64,000 bases of DNA from Nitrospira sp. (GTDB taxonomy: Bacteria; Nitrospirota; Nitrospiria; Nitrospirales; Nitrospiraceae): contig JARFPM010000001.1 of NCBI GenBank assembly GCA_030444405.1, positions 31,091-95,090 on the forward strand, in the 5' to 3' direction. Under the pieces are notes generated by a model that ran no database searches, was not told the DNA's origin, and was given only the letters and a program-made list of their open reading frames with translations. Positions 7,564 through 16,533 of this stretch are shown piece by piece. The translations under genes and the position numbers were made by a program. The first letter of the stretch is position 1, and the number at the start of each line of letters is the position of its first letter.

Positions 7564-9804
7564 ATGAGGCTGCTCGCCCTCTCTCTGCGGTTTGTGCTTC
7601 CCTTGGTCATCGTGTTGGCCGTGCTTGCCTATGGGGTCATCCCTCTCGTCGACTCTCTCGAATTGAAATGGTTTGTCCGCGATCTCGATATGGGGTCCAA
7701 AGTCATGGTCAATACGATGGAGGGACCGCTTGCGGACCTCCTGGTAACCAACTCAAAAGGGAAGATCCTCGCATATTTTACGCGCATCATTCAGGATGAG
7801 CGGCTGTACGCCCTGGGTTTTTGCGATCTCGAAAATCACCTTCTCTATGAGACGGAAGCCTTCCCGCATAATGTCACCTGCAAGGATACCGTTGACATCG
7901 CACCCAACTCTTCCGCCGTGCGGTCGTTCAGCAGCGGACCGCTCCATATCACGTCAGCGTCCATTGAATCAAACGGGCGCCGGCTTGGACGTCTTTTACT
8001 CCTCCACGACATGAGGTTCATCCAACAACGGAGCAGCGATACGAAACGGTACGTCTTTTATTTATTTGCGGGACTTACAGCGATCATCTCACTGGTGACC
8101 GTGCTGGTCGCACACTTCAGCTGGAAAGAGTGGGTGGCCGGGGTACGAGCCATGGTCAAGGGAGAAAGACTTCTGACTCCCTTGACGCAGGAGCAGCACG
8201 CTCCTGAACTCCAGCCGCTGGCGAAAGACTTGCGGGCGTTGGTGGAGGCTCTTGAAGCTGATCGTCGCATGCGAGATGAGAGTCAGATTTCATGGTCCCC
8301 AGCCAGCCTCAAGTCGATTCTTCATGAGCAGTTGGCCGGCGACCAGGTGCTGATCGTTTCCAATCGGCAGCCATACACCCACTATTGGCAAGATCAGAGC
8401 ATCGTGGTGCAGGTACCGGCGAGCGGGCTTGTTTCGGCACTCGAGCCGGTGATGCGTGCCTGTTCCGGAACATGGGTCGCCCATGGGAATGGATCGGCGG
8501 ATCGAGCTGTCGTGGACGAACGGAGCCATGTGAGAGTACCGCCCTCGCACCCCACCTATGAGATTCGTCGCGTGTGGCTTACCGCAGAAGAAGAGGCCGG
8601 ATACTATTATGGGTTTTCCAACGAAGGGTTATGGCCGCTCTGTCATATTGCCCACGTCCGGCCCACGTTCCGTTCATCGGATTGGAAACACTACGTGGCC
8701 GTCAATGAGCGCTTTGCTCAGGCTGTGTGTGAGGAGGCCACGACCGACAATCCGGTCGTGCTCGTTCAGGATTACCACTTCGCCCTGCTCCCGAAGCTCA
8801 TCCGAGATCGATTGCCGACTGCGACGATCATCATGTTTTGGCATATCCCTTGGCCGAACGCAGAAAGCTTTGGGATCTGTCCCTGGCGCGAGGAAATTTT
8901 GGAAGGGCTCCTGGGAAGCAGCATCCTGGGATTCCACACCAGAGTGCATTGCAACAACTTCATCGATAGTATCGATCGATTCATCGAGGCGCGTATTGAT
9001 CGAAACAGTTCAACGGTCTCCTATGGGGGCAAGATGACGGCGGTCAACCCCTATCCGATTTCCATCGAGTGGCCTCTGCAATGGCTCCGCAACCAATTGC
9101 CGGTCCCAGAATGCCGAACCAGACTACGGGAGATCTACGGGATGCCTCCGGACCGTCTCATCGGCCTTGGGGTCGAGCGTCTTGACTACACCAAGGGAAT
9201 CCTCGAGCGGTTCATGGCCGTGGAACGGTTGCTGGAACTTCAGCCGGAGTGGATCGGAAAATTTACGTTTCTCCAGATTGCAGCTCCCAGCCGTTCGGTG
9301 ATCGAACAGTACCATCATTTTACCAGCGAGGTCTCTGCATTGGCCGAGCAGATTAACAAACGATTTGGGCACGACGGCTATGAGCCGATTTGCTTGCGGA
9401 TTCAGCATCACGAGGCGTCTCAGATCTATGAGTGTTACCGCGGAGCGGACCTGTGCGTGGTCAGCAGTCTCCATGACGGCATGAATTTGGTCGCCAAAGA
9501 GTTCGTCGGTGCTCGTGACGACGAACAAGGTGTCCTAATCCTAAGCCAGTTCGCGGGTGCGGCCCGGGAGCTGACGGAGGCGCTGGTCATCAATCCGTAC
9601 GACATTGATCAATTTGCCGCCGCTCTCCAGCTTGCCCTGACGATGCCGAAGGTGGAGCAGCGGGCCAGGATGCGGAGCATGCGTGGGCTGATCCAGGAGT
9701 TCAATGTGTATCGCTGGGCCGGTCGTATGCTCATCGATGCGGCCCGCATGAGACAAAAGGAACGAGTCATGAAACAGGCGCGGCGGCCGAGCCTGCTGAG
9801 ATGA
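7564..9804 (+). CDS. otsA: membrane-anchored trehalose-6-phosphate synthase (GT20) with N-terminal sensor-like region
   Basis: At 746 residues this is about 270 longer than ordinary OtsA. Residues 1-25 form a membrane segment, 26-160 look like a periplasmic domain, 162-184 (YVFYLFAGLTAIISLV..) form a second membrane helix, and a HAMP-like/coiled stretch (about 190-245) leads into the GT20 domain from about 259 (QVLIVSNRQP). GT20 signatures are VQDYHFALLPKLIR, FWHIPWPNAESFGI, GVERLDYTKGILERF and HDGMNLVAKEF. It transfers glucose from a nucleotide sugar to glucose-6-phosphate, or possibly to glycerol-3-phosphate as in GgpS. It is followed, 10 bases on, by the phosphatase gene. The arrangement suggests synthase activity gated by an extracytoplasmic signal (inference). 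Confidence 0.85.
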   Translation: MRLLALSLRFVLPLVIVLAVLAYGVIPLVDSLELKWFVRDLDMGSKVMVNTMEGPLADLLVTNSKGKILAYFTRIIQDERLYALGFCDLENHLLYETEAFPHNVTCKDTVDIAPNSSAVRSFSSGPLHITSASIESNGRRLGRLLLLHDMRFIQQRSSDTKRYVFYLFAGLTAIISLVTVLVAHFSWKEWVAGVRAMVKGERLLTPLTQEQHAPELQPLAKDLRALVEALEADRRMRDESQISWSPASLKSILHEQLAGDQVLIVSNRQPYTHYWQDQSIVVQVPASGLVSALEPVMRACSGTWVAHGNGSADRAVVDERSHVRVPPSHPTYEIRRVWLTAEEEAGYYYGFSNEGLWPLCHIAHVRPTFRSSDWKHYVAVNERFAQAVCEEATTDNPVVLVQDYHFALLPKLIRDRLPTATIIMFWHIPWPNAESFGICPWREEILEGLLGSSILGFHTRVHCNNFIDSIDRFIEARIDRNSSTVSYGGKMTAVNPYPISIEWPLQWLRNQLPVPECRTRLREIYGMPPDRLIGLGVERLDYTKGILERFMAVERLLELQPEWIGKFTFLQIAAPSRSVIEQYHHFTSEVSALAEQINKRFGHDGYEPICLRIQHHEASQIYECYRGADLCVVSSLHDGMNLVAKEFVGARDDEQGVLILSQFAGAARELTEALVINPYDIDQFAAALQLALTMPKVEQRARMRSMRGLIQEFNVYRWAGRMLIDAARMRQKERVMKQARRPSLLR

Positions 9805-9814
9805 TGGACGGACG

Positions 9815-10642
9815 ATGGATTACTTATTGACTGGAGCAGGAAGAAGTGACCTCAAGGCGCTCGTGAAGGTCCGGTCTCTGTATGCGTTTGATTTTGACGG
9901 GACTCTGGCGAAGATCGTCCGAGAGCATCATGCGGCGAGGCTGTCGCGCCCCATCCGTTTCTGGCTTGAGAAACTCGCGAAGCGCGCTCCCACCGCAATT
10001 ATCTCGGGACGCTCCGTGGAGGACTTGCGCTCGCGCGTCGGAACCGCCGTGCCCCACTTGATCGGGAACCATGGTTCAGAAGGCCCTCATACGCGTCGAG
10101 AGGATATCCAGCAAGTCCGAGAGACCAGTTCAGGATGGCTGCAAATGATCAACGGACGATTTCAGGACGAGCTGACTCGAAGTGGTGTGGTCGTCGAGGA
10201 TAAGTCCTATTCGCTTTCATTCCATTATCGGACAGTCGATCAGCGAGACGAGGCCCGGTCGCTTATCTCTCGAATCGTTGCTGAATTGTCTCCTCCTCCT
10301 CGCATTGTCCTTGGGAAATCCGTCGTCAATGTGATGCCACCCACGGCGTCGCACAAAGGTACGGCGTTGCTGGAGTACATGCGCCGACTTGACTGTAGCA
10401 CGGCTCTCTACGTGGGAGACGACGAAACCGATGAAGATGTCTTTGCTCTAGGGGATCACCGCATTGTCACCGTGAGAATCGGCAAGAAGAATGGTTCCTC
10501 AGCCCGGTATTTCCTGAAGAGACAGGCAGAAATCACCGAGGTGCTTCGACTTCTCGTCGAGGTCGGTGACCAAAGCATTCACACCTGGAGCGGCTGCCAC
10601 GAACATGGAACCCCTCAGTCTGCCCAGCATCCCAACGAATAG
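9815..10642 (+). CDS. otsB: trehalose-6-phosphate phosphatase
   Basis: A 275-residue HAD-superfamily phosphatase of the OtsB type. Motif I is FDFDGTLAKI near residue 25, motif II is AIISGRSVEDL, a lysine lies in SHKGTALLEY, and motif IV is YVGDDETDEDVFALG. It dephosphorylates the product of the preceding synthase to give free trehalose, or glucosylglycerol if the synthase is GgpS-like. The short spacing to the synthase gene indicates one transcript. The C-terminal tail of about 25 residues, rich in His, Ser and Gln, is probably disordered. Confidence 0.88.
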   Translation: MDYLLTGAGRSDLKALVKVRSLYAFDFDGTLAKIVREHHAARLSRPIRFWLEKLAKRAPTAIISGRSVEDLRSRVGTAVPHLIGNHGSEGPHTRREDIQQVRETSSGWLQMINGRFQDELTRSGVVVEDKSYSLSFHYRTVDQRDEARSLISRIVAELSPPPRIVLGKSVVNVMPPTASHKGTALLEYMRRLDCSTALYVGDDETDEDVFALGDHRIVTVRIGKKNGSSARYFLKRQAEITEVLRLLVEVGDQSIHTWSGCHEHGTPQSAQHPNE

Positions 10643-10660
10643 ATTCAGAGAAGCGTGTCC

Positions 10661-12232
10661 TCATTCCACCAATTGTGAGCGTTCTCGCCCAAGGAGAAGA
10701 TCGTAGGGGGCAAAATCGTCGCTCAAGACGACGCCGGGTGGCCAGGGCTCGGTCCGGCGAGTACTCAAAAGCGCGATCGCTTCCATCGGCAGGCGCTGAT
10801 TCATCGCCATGTCCGTGACCTTCGCCACGAGACTGCCAACTGATTCGTTCTCAATGAAACGGCCTCCAAAGAAGATCAGATTCTTGGCTGGAGTCATGCC
10901 TGTTTTCCACGGACCCTCGACAGCGAATGTGGTGAGGACTGGAAAGGCCTGTCGCATGGTTTGGACTACCGCGGCGGCTCGAGCGAGATCACCTTCCTTG
11001 CCCGATGACGCCAGATTGACCGCGACGATTCCCTCCGGGTTCAGGTGCGTTCGTACTAAGGAGTAGAACTCCGCCGTGGTGAGATGAAAAGGGATCATGT
11101 CTCGTGCGAAGGCATCGATCCACATGACATCGTACGTGTGATCCGTCGCATTGAGAAAGGCTCGACCGTCCTTCACAAAGACGTGATGATTCGCCGGCGG
11201 GCGATACTCAAAATACTCTTCGGCCATTCGGACGACGACCGGGTCGAATTCCACGATATCCAACTCCAACGAGGGCCAGTGCCGGGTCAGCCACTTGGCC
11301 AACGAAGCGCCGCCATGACCGAGAATGAGGCCGCGCTTCGGCTCGGACACCAATGCCAGCGAAGACACCATCATTTGGCTGTAGGGGAGAAAGAGGGTAG
11401 TCGGGTCGACTTTCCACATCGTGGCGTGGAACGTACGATCCAACACGAGATACCGGAAGAGATCATCTTCGCGAATTCGGACCTGCTGGTACGGGCTTTC
11501 CTCTTGATGGATGGGGGCCTTCAATCGTTGGAGCGGATTGAGAGCCATGGTTCCCAACAGAGCAAAGGAACTCAAGGCAATCAGCAATACCCATGGGCGA
11601 GCCGATGTTCCTTTCATAAGCCACAAGACCCCCAGTCCGACCTGAATGCCGCCCAGCCAGGCCATCAACGATCGGCTTCCGAGCCACGATAAGAGAAAGA
11701 ATGCAGTGCCCCAGGTTCCGACCAGACTGCCTACGGTCGACAGGGCGATCATGCGGCCCGTCTGTCGACCGAGGTGGTCCATGTCTGCGACCGCCAAGCG
11801 CAACATGGCCGGCAACACGCCGCTGAGCCCGAACGCGGGGGGGGCGAGGAGTACGGTTGCGGCGAGACAAGGGCCCCAGCGAGGGTCTTGCACCATCTTC
11901 TCGATCTCAAACAGAATGGGTTGGTTCGCCCACGCGACGAGAAACGTCCAGCTCCCTGAAAAAAGCAACAGGGCGGCCAGCACTCCTCCGCCGTTATAGC
12001 GATCGGACACCCAACCGCCGAACGCGTACCCGCTGCTCATAGCGGCCAGGATCACTCCTATCAGTGCGCCCCAGACAAACAACGAGCTGCCGAAGACAGG
12101 TGCCAACAGCCGGCTGCCAAGGATTTCCAACGCCATGACCACCGCCCCCGTTACGAGGGCGGTGAAGAGAAGAAACCAGCGGGGAATTCGTGGAGGATGA
12201 AAAGCCATCGGTTCGACGAAGGTACGGAGCAT
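10661..12232 (-). CDS. fused membrane / spermidine-synthase-like protein
   Basis: A 523-residue protein: the first ~210 residues form about six to eight membrane helices (starting FLLFTALVTGAVVMALEILG), the rest a class I methyltransferase-fold domain of the SpeE type with GLILGHGGASLAKWL, LDIVEFDPVVVRMAEEYF and VFVKDGRAFLNA. True spermidine synthases have D-S/T-D at the catalytic loop; here the loop reads VMWIDAFARDMIPFHL, so polyamine synthesis is doubtful. Similar fused proteins are widespread and largely uncharacterised. A strong AAGGAG lies just before the ATG; a second ATG at 12208 is an alternative start. It is convergent with otsB and divergent from ugd. Confidence 0.75.
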   Translation of the reverse strand: MLRTFVEPMAFHPPRIPRWFLLFTALVTGAVVMALEILGSRLLAPVFGSSLFVWGALIGVILAAMSSGYAFGGWVSDRYNGGGVLAALLLFSGSWTFLVAWANQPILFEIEKMVQDPRWGPCLAATVLLAPPAFGLSGVLPAMLRLAVADMDHLGRQTGRMIALSTVGSLVGTWGTAFFLLSWLGSRSLMAWLGGIQVGLGVLWLMKGTSARPWVLLIALSSFALLGTMALNPLQRLKAPIHQEESPYQQVRIREDDLFRYLVLDRTFHATMWKVDPTTLFLPYSQMMVSSLALVSEPKRGLILGHGGASLAKWLTRHWPSLELDIVEFDPVVVRMAEEYFEYRPPANHHVFVKDGRAFLNATDHTYDVMWIDAFARDMIPFHLTTAEFYSLVRTHLNPEGIVAVNLASSGKEGDLARAAAVVQTMRQAFPVLTTFAVEGPWKTGMTPAKNLIFFGGRFIENESVGSLVAKVTDMAMNQRLPMEAIALLSTRRTEPWPPGVVLSDDFAPYDLLLGRERSQLVE

Positions 12233-12337
12233 CTCTCCTTACAGAGTCAGAAACGGCGTCGGATTGTACTCAACGCATTTTCCGAGAGTCAACGAAACGT
12301 GAGGGACCTTCATAGTGCTGATCGATCCTGGAATTCG

Positions 12338-12366
12338 TTGCTCGATGTGGAGCAGGTTGCTATACT
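12338..12366 (+). promoter_or_regulatory. sigma70-type promoter for ugd
   Basis: TTGCTC (12338-12343), a 17-base spacer, then TATACT (12361-12366) with an extended TG element (TGCTATACT). It lies 36 bases before the ATG of the UDP-glucose dehydrogenase gene. Confidence 0.5.
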
Positions 12367-12401
12367 TTGGGACAAATACTTTCATGCAATGGGGAGGGCT
12401 C

Positions 12402-13727
12402 ATGCACATCAGTGTGATCGGAAGTGGTTACGTCGGACTTGTTACGGGAGCCTGTTTCGCCGAGTTCGGCGTCCACGTCACCTGCATGGACAGCGATAAC
12501 CGAAGAATCGAGAAACTGGAGAAGGGCGAGATCCCGTTTTATGAGCCAGGGCTTAAGGAACTGGTGGCCAAGGGGATCAGAGAAGGCCGACTGAGTTTTA
12601 CCACTGACATTGCGAGGGCCGTCGATAAGGCTTTGGTCATCTTTATCGCCGTTGGGACTCCGCCTCGGGGTGATGGTTCTGCTGATCTCTCGTATGTCGA
12701 GGAGGTCGGCAAAGGGATTGCGCGGAACATGACCGGATACAAGGTCATTGTTACCAAGTCCACGGTGCCTGTGGGCACCGGCGCAAAACTTCGTGAGGTC
12801 ATCAGGAAGACCCAGACGGATGCCTTTGGGTTCGACATGGTCTCGAATCCCGAGTTTCTCCGCGAAGGGTCGGCCATCGAAGATTTCATGCGACCGAATC
12901 GCGTGGTGATCGGTGCAGACAGCGATCAAGCGGTTGCCATCATGAAGGATCTCTATCGGCCACTGTATTTGATCGAAACACCAATCGTCGTGACGGATGT
13001 TCCGACCGCCGAGCTCATCAAATATGCCTCCAATGCCTTCCTGGCAACGAAGATTTCGTTCATCAACGAGATCGCGAACCTTTGCGAAAAAGTCGGAGCC
13101 AATGTTCAAATGGTGGCGAAGGGCATGGGGCTTGATCATCGCATCGGGTCGAAGTTTCTTCATGCAGGCCCAGGCTTCGGAGGCTCATGCTTTCCGAAAG
13201 ATCTCGCCGCGCTCATTCAGACCGGCGAGCGAAACGGCTATCCCATGCAGATTGCTTCCGCTGCTTCACGAGTGAATGACATTCAGCGTGAACGGATGAT
13301 CGACAAGATCCGGGAGGCGGTCGGGGGACTGAAAGGGAAGACGTTGGCGATGCTTGGCCTTTCCTTCAAACCCAATACCAACGACATCCGAGAGGCTCCG
13401 GCCTTGGCGATCGGTCGCGTTCTTCTGGCGGAGGGTGTGAGCATTCGCGCGTACGATCCGGAGGCCTTAACGGAAGCTTGCCAGATGATGCCTGAACTCC
13501 AGCCCTGCCGAGATACCTACCATGCGGCTGAGGGAGCTGATGCTCTGGTGATTATGACCGAGTGGAATGTGTTTCGAAGCCTGGACTTTGAAAAGCTGAA
13601 GTCTGTCATGCGGGTTCCGGTATTGCTCGATCTCAGAAATGTCTATGATCCCGAACGCGTCGCGGCCGCCGGCTTCAAACATGTATCGGTGGGGCGGATG
13701 GCACAGAGTCCCAAGAGCACTCGCTGA
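12402..13727 (+). CDS. ugd: UDP-glucose 6-dehydrogenase
   Basis: A 441-residue enzyme oxidising UDP-glucose twice with NAD+ to UDP-glucuronate, a precursor for surface polysaccharide. The N-terminal Rossmann motif is MHISVIGSGYVGLVTGACF; EFLREGSAIEDF and the catalytic cysteine block GPGFGGSCFPKDLAAL follow, and a C-terminal UDP-binding domain contains LSFKPNTNDIREAP. An upstream in-frame extension exists, but GGGGAGGG ahead of the ATG at 12402 and the family N terminus fix the start. It stands alone between the spermidine-synthase-like gene and the HEAT-repeat cluster, with its own promoter. Confidence 0.95.
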   Translation: MHISVIGSGYVGLVTGACFAEFGVHVTCMDSDNRRIEKLEKGEIPFYEPGLKELVAKGIREGRLSFTTDIARAVDKALVIFIAVGTPPRGDGSADLSYVEEVGKGIARNMTGYKVIVTKSTVPVGTGAKLREVIRKTQTDAFGFDMVSNPEFLREGSAIEDFMRPNRVVIGADSDQAVAIMKDLYRPLYLIETPIVVTDVPTAELIKYASNAFLATKISFINEIANLCEKVGANVQMVAKGMGLDHRIGSKFLHAGPGFGGSCFPKDLAALIQTGERNGYPMQIASAASRVNDIQRERMIDKIREAVGGLKGKTLAMLGLSFKPNTNDIREAPALAIGRVLLAEGVSIRAYDPEALTEACQMMPELQPCRDTYHAAEGADALVIMTEWNVFRSLDFEKLKSVMRVPVLLDLRNVYDPERVAAAGFKHVSVGRMAQSPKSTR

Positions 13728-13733
13728 GAGACG

Positions 13734-14444
13734 TTAGGTCAGTCTCGGCAATTCGGTCTTGGCCTGCTCCTTGGTTTTCGGCTTGTACCCCATTCGATCA
13801 AGCACCTTCATGATTCGGGCCTTCAACCGATCATCGGCGTCGGTCAACGCAGTGGCCAGCGGTTCGACGGCCGGTTTGCCGATCTTCCGAAGAATCTCGG
13901 TTGCGGATTGACGAATCTCGTCCTCCTCGGACACCAGGAGCGGAATGAGCGACGGTACGGAGGAGCCGCCGAGTTTGATCAACGAATCATAGGCGCGTTG
14001 CCGCACGTCCCCGACTTCGTCGTTCAACGCCGCCACCAAGGGATCAACGGCGCGCGGATCTTTCAACTCACCTAAAACCTCCGCCGCGTACTTCCGATTC
14101 AACCAGTGTGAATCTCTAAGGTCGAGCAACATGGCGTCGGCTCTGGCGGCGTTCGGATCTTTGGGGCGAATCTTAAAACTCTTCGCGACCCGCTTGCCGC
14201 CTTCTTCCACCACACGGATCGTGGCGCCATCTCCCACCTTGATCGTTTTGAGATCCTCCAGCGCCTCCTCGGCGACGTCCAATATGACTGTCTTGCCGTC
14301 GTAAGCCAGGAGCTCGACTTCGAGTTGTTTGGTCTCAGGGTTGACCGCCACCACTCGCTCTGTCACCAAGTTGAAACCGTCTTTCTTCTCACCCCCTTTC
14401 GGAGCGATCTGAATCAACTTCGAAGGTTCATCGGCCATGGGCAT
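13734..14444 (-). CDS. HEAT-repeat protein with N-terminal beta domain (cluster member 5)
   Basis: A 236-residue protein. Residues 1-95 are rich in charged beta-type sequence (VTERVVAVNPETKQLEVELL; VGDGATIRVVEEGG), unlike the other cluster members. Residues ~105-225 hold about four HEAT repeats (DSHWLNRKYAAEVLGELKD; DEVGDVRQRAYDSLIKLGG). The C terminus has VLDRMGYKPK, a version of the LGWxP ending shared with its neighbours. No enzymatic motif is seen, so it is likely a cytoplasmic scaffold. An alternative ATG at 14438 has better spacing from AAAGGA. It is last in the seven-gene minus-strand run and converges on ugd with only 6 bases between them. Confidence 0.75.
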   Translation of the reverse strand: MPMADEPSKLIQIAPKGGEKKDGFNLVTERVVAVNPETKQLEVELLAYDGKTVILDVAEEALEDLKTIKVGDGATIRVVEEGGKRVAKSFKIRPKDPNAARADAMLLDLRDSHWLNRKYAAEVLGELKDPRAVDPLVAALNDEVGDVRQRAYDSLIKLGGSSVPSLIPLLVSEEDEIRQSATEILRKIGKPAVEPLATALTDADDRLKARIMKVLDRMGYKPKTKEQAKTELPRLT

Positions 14445-14464
14445 GTATCCTTTATTGGTTTGAG

Positions 14465-15232
14465 TTATTGCGGTTCAGGTGTCCAGCCGAGACTGGCCAG
14501 CACAGCCTCGACGGTTTCCTGAACCATGGTGTTCTCGTCCTCGCGCAGCACCAGCAAGGGTTGAATGGCTTCTTTCGCGCCGAGCCGCGCGAGTGATTCG
14601 GCAGCGTTGCGTCTGACCAGCCAGTCTTCATCTTTCAGCGACTCGATCAACGCGTTGATTCCGCGGCGATCGCCGATCTTGCCCAGTGCCTCTGCCGCAT
14701 GGCGGCGAACCATCCAATTGGCGCCAAGGAGTCCGTCGATCAGCGCCTCGACCGCCCGCGTGTCGCCGATCTTCTTCAACACCCGAGCCGCGTCCTCGCG
14801 CAGGGTGCTGTCCACGAGCGCCTCGATGAGACCAGGCACCGCTTGGGGATCGCCGATCCGCTCGAGCGCCCACACCGCTGCCGTCCGCACCGCACCGTCA
14901 CGGTCCTTCATCGCTCGGACCAGGGGATCGACGGCGCGCCTGTCCCGCAACTTGCCGAGTGCCGAGGCCGCCTGTTCTCGGATCGCCCAGGAGTCATCTT
15001 GCAGCGCGTCGATCATTGGTTCCACGACGGAGAGGCCCATCCGCACGACCGCGTCGGTCGCTGCCTCCCGAATCACTGCATCTTCATCGGCCATCAGGTC
15101 AATCAACCGGGGAAGTGCCTGTGGACCGGTCTGGCCGAGACTCGCGATGGCGTGGTCGCGCAAGGCTTCGTTCTCGTCGTACAATGCTTGCACGAGTTGC
15201 TCGATTCTTTCGGATGCGCCCTGTTCAGTCAT
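14465..15232 (-). CDS. HEAT-repeat protein (cluster member 4)
   Basis: A 255-residue protein made of about eight consecutive HEAT/PBS-lyase-type repeats of ~31 residues, for example DDSWAIREQAASALGKLRD, DRDGAVRTAAVWALERIGD and NWMVRRHAAEALGKIGD. It ends with VLASLGWTPEPQ. Such repeats form an alpha-solenoid that binds proteins or cofactors; relatives include bilin lyases (CpcE/NblB type), but no catalytic residues are visible and bilin synthesis genes are absent here. Its ATG overlaps the end of the upstream HEAT gene by 8 bases (ATGACTGA), indicating translational coupling. Confidence 0.8.
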   Translation of the reverse strand: MTEQGASERIEQLVQALYDENEALRDHAIASLGQTGPQALPRLIDLMADEDAVIREAATDAVVRMGLSVVEPMIDALQDDSWAIREQAASALGKLRDRRAVDPLVRAMKDRDGAVRTAAVWALERIGDPQAVPGLIEALVDSTLREDAARVLKKIGDTRAVEALIDGLLGANWMVRRHAAEALGKIGDRRGINALIESLKDEDWLVRRNAAESLARLGAKEAIQPLLVLREDENTMVQETVEAVLASLGWTPEPQ

Positions 15233-16325
15233 TCTCGTGATCCTCTTCGTGGGATTGGTTTTCCATGGTCGCGATGGCTTCGAGCTTGTCGGCGATCAAG
15301 CCGGCATTATAGGCCACGAGTCCATCACGATCCGTTCGGAGTCGGTCAAAGAGTGCCTTGTGTGGGCGCAAGACTCCAACTTCCTTGATCTTGGCCAAGG
15401 CCTCCATGGCATACACCCGTAGTGGGCGGATGGGAATGGCGTCTAGATAGAGCTGAGTCGGGCGCGCATCTCCGATCAATCCAAGGGCCTTGATCGCCAA
15501 CTCTTTTACTCCGGTATCCTTGTCCTGTTCCAGCCGCTTCATCAATGGTTCTACGGCTCGCACATCCCCGATCTTCCCCAGTAAGTCCGCGGCTGCCTCG
15601 CGCACGAGCCAGTCGTCGTCTTCGAGATACTCGATCAAGATTTCCACACTCGGCCGTCCGATCCCGAGAAGGTCGATGACCGTCGCCATGCGTGCTTCCT
15701 CGCGCTCGCTGGCTCCTTCGACCTCCCGCAACGCATTGAACGTCTCGTCGATTCGTTCGCGGATTGCACTCAGCTTCTTTAACGTTCCGACGGCGATATC
15801 CCGAACGGCCGGCTGGCCCATGGCATCGATGAATGCATCGATGGAACGGGGATCCAATAATTGATCGAGCATCAGTGCCGCCGCGACTTGCACATCCTGA
15901 CCCGGATGTTTGAGCATTTCGCATAGGGGGAGGACGGATGTGGGAATCGCCCCGATCAGGTGTGTCAGGACCTGTTTGGCCGTGCCTTGCGGAGTTTGGG
16001 GGAGCAATGAAACCAACGCCCTAGCCGTGTCCGTGTCGAGCACACCTGCCATCTGTTCAAGGGCCGCTGCCCCTGCATTGCGGACGGTCTCCTCATCATT
16101 TTCGAGGAGTTTGACAAGGGCAACTCCGGCATGTGGGTCCTTGATTCGAGCCAGCATCGCCGCTGCTTCTTTTTTTAGTTCGATAGGCCCGGACCATAGG
16201 GCCTCGATGAGCGCCTGAACCGAACGAGGACCGCCGGCCACACAGGCGGCCGTCGCTCGCATACGGCGCCAATCCTCTTCATGGATCAGTTCGGAGACCA
16301 GCGTTTCAATCGTTTCCTTCGGCAT
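15225..16325 (-). CDS. HEAT-repeat protein (cluster member 3)
   Basis: A 366-residue alpha-solenoid protein with HEAT-type repeats such as DDWLVREAAADLLGKIGD, DKDTGVKELAIKALGLIGD and PGQDVQVAAALMLDQLLD. It is the most divergent of the five: a less regular central part with a charged stretch (REVEGASEREEARMATVID) and a C terminus ENQSHEEDHEND in place of the LGWxP cap. An in-frame TTG at 16337 exists; the ATG at 16325 is preferred, though neither has a clear Shine-Dalgarno. It is preceded by a repeat-rich gap of 178 bases and overlaps the next gene by 8 bases. Confidence 0.75.
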   Translation of the reverse strand: MPKETIETLVSELIHEEDWRRMRATAACVAGGPRSVQALIEALWSGPIELKKEAAAMLARIKDPHAGVALVKLLENDEETVRNAGAAALEQMAGVLDTDTARALVSLLPQTPQGTAKQVLTHLIGAIPTSVLPLCEMLKHPGQDVQVAAALMLDQLLDPRSIDAFIDAMGQPAVRDIAVGTLKKLSAIRERIDETFNALREVEGASEREEARMATVIDLLGIGRPSVEILIEYLEDDDWLVREAAADLLGKIGDVRAVEPLMKRLEQDKDTGVKELAIKALGLIGDARPTQLYLDAIPIRPLRVYAMEALAKIKEVGVLRPHKALFDRLRTDRDGLVAYNAGLIADKLEAIATMENQSHEEDHEND

Positions 16326-16370
16326 CGTATTGAGCAACGGACTAATCTATATCTGCTTATTGTAGTGTCC

Positions 16371-16533
16371 CGGAAATACGTTCGTGGTGAGCCCTTCGAT
16401 TGACTCAGGACAGACTCGTCGAACCCTGCGGTGAGCTACGTCGAACCGCATGAACGGAACTCCATAAAAACACAGTTCCTTCGACAAGTTCAGGGCGAAC
16501 GGCTTATGACAAGAACTTTCGGGACGCTACACT
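16371..16533. repeat. palindromic REP-like element overlapping a HEAT gene 3' end
   Basis: The outer arms TGTAGTGTCCCGGAAA (left) and, reverse-complemented from the right, TGTAGCGTCCCGAAAG are inverted repeats. Inside are CCCTTCGATTGACTCAGG and CCTTCGACAAGTTCAGGG, two forms of a CCTTCGACAAGCTCAGGG-type unit common in many genomes. The right arm lies inside the last ~10 codons of the HEAT gene that ends at 16504, so the element contributes its C-terminal residues (SRKFLS). Confidence 0.5.

Noticed and set aside
10661..12232. Annotation as a true spermidine synthase
   Set aside because: The catalytic loop differs and no speD/speA genes are nearby; kept as spermidine-synthase-like only.
14565..15422. 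Long antisense frames opposite the HEAT genes (several, up to 285 codons)
   Set aside because: Typical shadows of codon bias in repetitive, GC-rich genes; Ser/Arg-rich with no domains.
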